Shown: positions 59,619 through 64,000 of the stretch, in pieces | How the letters are laid out: every line of letters begins with the position of its first letter | Position numbering within the stretch: the first letter of the stretch is position 1 | DNA from: REEB509 sp049314555 | GTDB taxonomy: Bacteria > Pseudomonadota > Alphaproteobacteria > Caulobacterales > Aquidulcibacteraceae | NCBI GenBank assembly: GCA_049314555.1 | Contig: JBMOEW010000008.1 | Span: 1-64,000 of the forward strand | Direction: 5' to 3' | DNA length: 64,000 nt | The notes under the pieces: model-generated | Database searches by the model: none | The model's input: only the letters and a program-made list of their open reading frames with translations | Told to the model about the DNA's origin: nothing | Translations under genes and position numbers: made by a program

Positions 59619-60485
59619 CTACTCACGTCGCCCGTTGTCGGCGCTGCTGAAATAGGCAGCACGCAACGAAGAAGCGACCGGGCCAGGCGTGCTGGCCCCA
59701 ACGACGGTATCGTCAATGGCCACAACCGCCGTTGCAGCGAGCCCAGCCGAAGTCATGAAGGCCTCCCGCGCTGCCTTAGCCTCCGCGACCGTGAAAGCGC
59801 TTTCTTCAAAACGCAGCCCAAGCTCTTGCGCAATCTGCAGCACGGCCTTCCGCGTGACGCCATGCAAAATATCGTTGGAAAGGGGCCGCGTTCGCAAGGT
59901 GCCGTGAGCGTCGACGATCCAGGCGTTTGCCGCAGCCGCTTCGGTAACAAACCCCTCGCGGTCCACCATCCACATTTCAACCGCGCCGGCTTCCTTGGCC
60001 TTTTGCCTTGCCAACACGTTCGGCAAAAGAGAGGTCGACTTGATATCGCAGCGCGCCCAGCGCTCGTCTGGCCCGGTTATGACGCGCACGCCCGCGCGCG
60101 CGCGAGCCTCCAGCGCGCGTGGGTCGAGGCGCGACGCTGTGATAACAACGCTGGGTGCCACCGCGGGATTTGGGAACGAATGGTCCCGCCGCGCCGTCCC
60201 TCGACTGATTTGCAAGTAAACGATGCCATCGCGCACCCGGTTGCGCCGCAGGGTCTCATTTAAAACGACACTTAGCGCCGCGCCACTCATAGGCATCGCA
60301 ATCTGCAACGCCCCCAAAGACCGTTCCAACCGTGCCAGATGACCGGCATGATCCAGCATCACCCCCGCACGCACTGGCCAAACCTCGTAGACGGCATCCG
60401 CGAACTGATAGCCACGGTCAATGACCGGCACCGCCGGCGCAAAAAGCGGCACAAACCGTCCATTGACGTAGGCGACACGGCTCAC
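59619..60485 (-). CDS. dat: D-amino-acid transaminase-like PLP enzyme (class IV)
   Basis: A 288-residue fold-type IV aminotransferase. It shows [33 protein letters not shown], the PLP Lys in [18 protein letters not shown], and [14 protein letters not shown] plus [13 protein letters not shown]. It transfers amino groups between D-amino acids (or branched-chain amino acids) and 2-oxoacids. It overlaps ntrX by four bases and lies 124 bases upstream of hfq. Confidence 0.88.
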   Translation of the reverse strand: MSRVAYVNGRFVPLFAPAVPVIDRGYQFADAVYEVWPVRAGVMLDHAGHLARLERSLGALQIAMPMSGAALSVVLNETLRRNRVRDGIVYLQISRGTARRDHSFPNPAVAPSVVITASRLDPRALEARARAGVRVITGPDERWARCDIKSTSLLPNVLARQKAKEAGAVEMWMVDREGFVTEAAAANAWIVDAHGTLRTRPLSNDILHGVTRKAVLQIAQELGLRFEESAFTVAEAKAAREAFMTSAGLAATAVVAIDDTVVGASTPGPVASSLRAAYFSSADNGRRE

Positions 60486-61876
60486 TCTTCGTCTTCCCCC
60501 ACGCGCCCTGGAGCTTCCACCCCAAGTGATTTCAACTTGCGATGCAACGCCGAGCGCTCCATCCCAATGAACTGAGCGGTGCGCGAGATATTGCCGCCAA
60601 ACCGTGTGATCTGAACGTTCAGATATTCGCGCTCAAAGCGCTCCCGCGCGTCCCGCAGGGGAAGCCCAATCACTTCCTGCAGTCCCTGGTTTTGCGCAAA
60701 ACCGGCGCTTGGCCAAGCTTCGGGTGGCAACGCATCCACTGTGACCGGCAAATCCACATCGCCGGGCGCGAGGATCAAGATCCGCTCCACGACGTTGCGC
60801 AGCTGCCGCACATTGCCCGGCCAGTCGGCCGACTGCAGCGCCGCCATCGCATCTGGCGCGATGGTGCGCGCTGCGAGGCCGGAGGTTTCTACCAACCGGC
60901 GCACAAAGTAGCGCACCAAGTCTGGAATGTCCTCACGGCGTTCCGCCAAGCTTGGCGCACGCAGCGGCACCACATTCAAGCGATGGAACAGATCCTCGCG
61001 AAACCGTGCCCGTTCAATATCGCCTCGCAAATCGCGCGAGGACGAAGATATCACGCGCACATTCACCTGGACGTCCGCCATGCCGCCCAGCCGCTTGAAC
61101 CGCTGTTCCACCAACACCCGCAGGATCTTGCTTTGGGTCTCAAGCGGCATATCGCCCACTTCGTCCAAAAACAGCGTGCCGGTGTGGGCCTGTTCAAACA
61201 CCCCGATCTTGCGCGGACGCCCGTCTGGCCCTTCTTCGCCAAATATCTCCGTTTCCATTCTGTCGGGCGAAATCGACGCAGCGTTGATTGCAACGAAAGG
61301 CCCGCTAGCGCGAGGCGAACGCGCATGCATCAGACGCGCAATCAACTCCTTGCCAGAGCCCGCAGGGCCGGTGATCAACACCCGCGAATTTGTCGGGGCC
61401 ACACGCTCCACCGTTGCCCGCAACTGGGTGATCACCGGCGCAAGGCCAATCAGCTCGGCACTCGTTGGCGATACCGCCCGCAGACTGGCGTTTTCCTTGC
61501 GCAAACGCGCCGCTTCCAGCGCCCGCGCCACGACGAGCGTCAACCGGTCGGCCGTGAACGGCTTTTCGACGAACTCATAGGCCCCTTTTCGGATGGCCAT
61601 GATCGCGGTCTCAATCGTTCCATGCCCGGAGATCACAATAACCGGCATGTCTGGGTCTATGTCCTTCAACAGGCCCAAAAGCTCCAAACCATCCATCCGG
61701 CTGCCCTGCAACCAGATGTCCAGCACGACCAGCGCTGGGGTTCGCCGCCGCACTGCGTCCAGCGCCTCGTCTGCATCCCGTGCCATGCGCACTTGATGCC
61801 CATCGTCCTGCAGAATGCCCGCGATCAGCTCGCGAATGTCTGCCTCATCGTCAATGACTAGAATATCGGAGGACAT
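60482..61876 (-). CDS. ntrX: NtrC-family response regulator NtrX
   Basis: A 464-residue response regulator. The receiver domain has phosphoacceptor Asp53 (LVVLDIWL), an AAA+ domain with GPAGSGKELIAR and GTLFLDEVGDMP, and a C-terminal Fis helix-turn-helix (RTAQFIGMERSALHRKL). The sigma-54 contact loop GAFTGA is missing; the segment reads FGEEGPDGRPRKIGVFEQA. This absence is known for many alphaproteobacterial NtrX proteins and implies sigma-54-independent regulation. Paired with NtrY. Confidence 0.93.
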   Translation of the reverse strand: MSSDILVIDDEADIRELIAGILQDDGHQVRMARDADEALDAVRRRTPALVVLDIWLQGSRMDGLELLGLLKDIDPDMPVIVISGHGTIETAIMAIRKGAYEFVEKPFTADRLTLVVARALEAARLRKENASLRAVSPTSAELIGLAPVITQLRATVERVAPTNSRVLITGPAGSGKELIARLMHARSPRASGPFVAINAASISPDRMETEIFGEEGPDGRPRKIGVFEQAHTGTLFLDEVGDMPLETQSKILRVLVEQRFKRLGGMADVQVNVRVISSSSRDLRGDIERARFREDLFHRLNVVPLRAPSLAERREDIPDLVRYFVRRLVETSGLAARTIAPDAMAALQSADWPGNVRQLRNVVERILILAPGDVDLPVTVDALPPEAWPSAGFAQNQGLQEVIGLPLRDARERFEREYLNVQITRFGGNISRTAQFIGMERSALHRKLKSLGVEAPGRVGEDEE

Positions 61877-64000
61877 CAGGATTCCCCGGTTGAGGGAGAA
61901 GTGGTATAACTCTCCCCATCGCCGCGTTTTGGCAGCACAAATCGGACCACAGCCCCAGGCGCAGGTCCCGGCGCGTCGTCCAGTTCCAAGATTCCCCCAT
62001 GGTCCTCAACGATGCGCGCCACAATGGCGAGCCCAAGGCCCATCCCCTTAGACCGCGTCGTTACATAAGGCTCGATCAGCCGGGCCCGCTCATGGACAGG
62101 AAATCCCAACCCATTGTCGGTCACTTCAAACTGAACGCCGTACTCCAAATCGCGCAATCGCAGGGTAACGCGGCCTTCTTTGGGCTCACCGTCGCGCGCG
62201 CGACGGGCCTGAACCCCTTCCGCCGCGTTCTTCAAAAGATTTGTCAGCACCTGGCCGATCAAACGGGAGTCGCAAACGAGCCCGATTGGTTCCTCGCAGC
62301 CTTCCACCTCAACGCGCACATCTTGGTGTGAGAGGCGCTGCGCAAAGCCAACATCTTTTGCGATTTCAGCCATGTCCGCAAACGCCATGATTGGCGTTGG
62401 CATGCGCGCGAACGAAGAAAACTCGTCAACCATCCGGCCGATATCGTGCACTTGGCGCAAAATCGTGTCGGTGCAGCGCTGAAAGGTTTCTGGGTCTGAG
62501 GTGATCTCTGAATGGTACTTACGCTGCAGGCGTTCTGCCGAAAGCTGGATTGGCGTGAGCGGGTTTTTGATCTCATGGGCGATCCGCCGCGCCACGTCTT
62601 TCCACGCCTCTTGGCGTTGAGCGGCAATCAGCTTGGTCATGTCGTCAAAGGTCATGACCAGCCCGCCGCCATCGGCCACTGGGCTCATTCGCACGCTGAT
62701 CTGCGCTGGCGTACCAGCACGATCGATATCGATCCGAATGGCAACCGTTTCTTCCGAAGGCGTTGGCGTATTCAACAGCTCGCCCAATACCGGTGACACG
62801 TCCACCAAACGCCGGCCATCAATAATGTCGTCTCCAAGACCAAGGAGTGCATAAGCGGAACGGTTTGCCGCTGTGATCCGTCCGTCCCGATCCACCCCAA
62901 TCACACCGGCGCTGACGCCCCCAAGCACGGCCTGCGTGAATTGGCTGCGGTCCTCTGCTTCCTGTCGAGCTTTCACCAGTTCGGCCCGCTGGGCCTCTAA
63001 TTGGGAGGTCATCCGGTTGAAGGCCGCTGCCAAACTGTCCACTTCATCGCGATCGCCACCCGCGCTGACCCGAACCCCCAAATCGCCCGCCGCAACCCGG
63101 CGCGCGGCATCCGCCAACCGCCCGATCGGCTCGGCAATGCGGCTGGCATTTGAAAGCCCAAGCCAAACCGCGCCCAACAGAACAAGTAGGGCAAGAGCCA
63201 AGTAGGATAGGGAAAACAGGCTCTGAATCTGGCCGCGTTGGCGCTCTACGGCGTTGTACTCATAGACCGCGTCGTCAAATCGCCTGAGCGTCGACAACAG
63301 ACCAGGTCGCACGTAGGCCGCCAGATAAAGATAGGCGTCGCTGTAGCCGTCCATCCGATACAGCGCCCGCAAAACATCAGCGTCAGGCTGGTCCATGGTG
63401 GCCACATCGCCGGCCCCCGCGCTGTGCCAAACCCGCTCGCTCGGCACCACATAGACCGGAGCGTTCCCTCTCTCCGCGCTGGCCAGCACCCGCCCCGAGC
63501 GATCGATGACGTAAGCTGCAGCCAGATTGCGTCGCTCCGCAAGGCTCGCCAAAAACTCGCCGTAACGTCGATTGTCGCTCGCCAACGCCGCTGCCGCGTC
63601 TGGCGCGTTCAACAGCGCCCCCATCTCCAAGACATTCGTGCTGAGCGACTCTTCAGCCACATCCACGTTCACGCGCCCGACCGCAGCCCCGCTTTCCACC
63701 ACGGTTCGTACGCGCTCGCTAAACCATTGCTCCAGGCCCCGGGTGACCACCGCCCCCATGAACAGCGCCACCACCAAAGTCGGCAGCACCGCAGCAATTG
63801 AAAACAACGACACGAACCGTAGGTGCAGGCGTGCGCCGGACGGTTGGGTAGAAGTCGCCCGCGCGATCCGCCGGATTCGGTGGGCAAGCAGCCCAGCCAT
63901 TCCCAATAGGATAGCCCCAGCCGCGAGCAGCAGGCTCCACATCAGCCCAACTGTTTCTTGCGAAACGCCCGCGCCCGACATGGCCACCAGGGCGGCAAAG
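61876..64000 (-). CDS. ntrY: sensor histidine kinase NtrY (5' end outside window)
   Basis: Partial: the frame remains open to the window edge, so the first membrane segment lies beyond it. The visible ~708 residues contain the second and third membrane helices, a periplasmic domain, a fourth helix, a HAMP domain (NASRIAEPIGRLADAARRV), a PAS domain, the phosphoacceptor motif HEIKNPLTPIQLSAERL, the N-box NLLKNAAEG, and G-boxes DNGLGFP and GMGLGLAI. It phosphorylates NtrX, probably sensing nitrogen or redox state. Its stop overlaps the ntrX start by one base. Confidence 0.93.
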   Translation of the reverse strand, partial: FAALVAMSGAGVSQETVGLMWSLLLAAGAILLGMAGLLAHRIRRIARATSTQPSGARLHLRFVSLFSIAAVLPTLVVALFMGAVVTRGLEQWFSERVRTVVESGAAVGRVNVDVAEESLSTNVLEMGALLNAPDAAAALASDNRRYGEFLASLAERRNLAAAYVIDRSGRVLASAERGNAPVYVVPSERVWHSAGAGDVATMDQPDADVLRALYRMDGYSDAYLYLAAYVRPGLLSTLRRFDDAVYEYNAVERQRGQIQSLFSLSYLALALLVLLGAVWLGLSNASRIAEPIGRLADAARRVAAGDLGVRVSAGGDRDEVDSLAAAFNRMTSQLEAQRAELVKARQEAEDRSQFTQAVLGGVSAGVIGVDRDGRITAANRSAYALLGLGDDIIDGRRLVDVSPVLGELLNTPTPSEETVAIRIDIDRAGTPAQISVRMSPVADGGGLVMTFDDMTKLIAAQRQEAWKDVARRIAHEIKNPLTPIQLSAERLQRKYHSEITSDPETFQRCTDTILRQVHDIGRMVDEFSSFARMPTPIMAFADMAEIAKDVGFAQRLSHQDVRVEVEGCEEPIGLVCDSRLIGQVLTNLLKNAAEGVQARRARDGEPKEGRVTLRLRDLEYGVQFEVTDNGLGFPVHERARLIEPYVTTRSKGMGLGLAIVARIVEDHGGILELDDAPGPAPGAVVRFVLPKRGDGESYTTSPSTGES

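Noticed and set aside
60542..61861. 439-codon open frame antisense to ntrX
   Set aside because: Composition is that of the reverse strand of a high-GC gene (His/Arg/Pro-rich), there is no domain, and ntrX is certain on the other strand.
1..64000. CRISPR arrays, rRNA genes, intact insertion sequences or prophage
   Set aside because: No regularly spaced repeats, ribosomal sequence, transposase or phage structural genes are visible.

Overview
The window looks like the chromosome of an alphaproteobacterium, most likely sphingomonad-like or hyphomonad-like. The main reason is the conserved block on the right: rlpA, dac, tmk, holB, tatD, an MBL-fold hydrolase and mazG, converging on ntrY, ntrX, dat, hfq and hflX. 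Other signs are the high GC content, a large TonB receptor within a catabolic cluster, frequent four-base ATGA gene overlaps and several TTG/GTG starts. Genus cannot be decided from the sequence alone.

Layout. 1-2.7 kb: small lipoproteins, an overlapping pair of hypothetical genes and a truncated TIR-domain fragment, ending at a tRNA-Ser(UGA); this resembles the worn edge of an integrated element. 2.8-51 kb: a large accessory catabolic region, with a few apparently ordinary genes inside it (rsgA, a zinc peptidase, a K+ channel). 51-64 kb: core genes for envelope, replication, RNA and nitrogen regulation. ntrY runs off the right edge. No intergenic gap exceeds about 300 bases, and I see no CRISPR array, rRNA or intact insertion sequence.

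The catabolic region. It contains uptake functions (MFS, Na+/solute symporter, TonB receptor), three PuuE/imidase-like members of the polysaccharide-deacetylase family, an isochorismatase-family amidohydrolase, an amidase, a LeuC/LeuD-like hydro-lyase pair followed by a PrpB-like lyase, a CitE/MaoC/acyl-CoA dehydrogenase/CoA-transferase set, a MmgE/PrpD protein, a PaaK-like ligase, oxidoreductases, two HutC-type GntR regulators and many exported proteins. The exported proteins include two CpcT/CpeT-like proteins, two Tat-exported nitrilase homologs lacking the catalytic Cys, a Tat flavin oxidase and a DUF1838 protein. A recurring 10-12 bp motif, TTGGTATATC(AA), lies in nearly every promoter gap of this region and apparently joins it into one regulon.

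Working hypothesis (inference). The adjoining operons at 32.9-40.0 kb could hydrolyse a cyclic imide to a half-amide and then to a substituted maleate, hydrate it to a substituted malate and cleave that to pyruvate plus a carboxylic acid. CoA-transferases and acyl-CoA enzymes could finish the product. Dialkylmaleimides are classic oxidation products of tetrapyrroles. Together with the CpcT/CpeT-like, lipocalin and HapK/RedY-like proteins, this makes a bilin, chlorophyll-catabolite or related pyrrole substrate worth testing.
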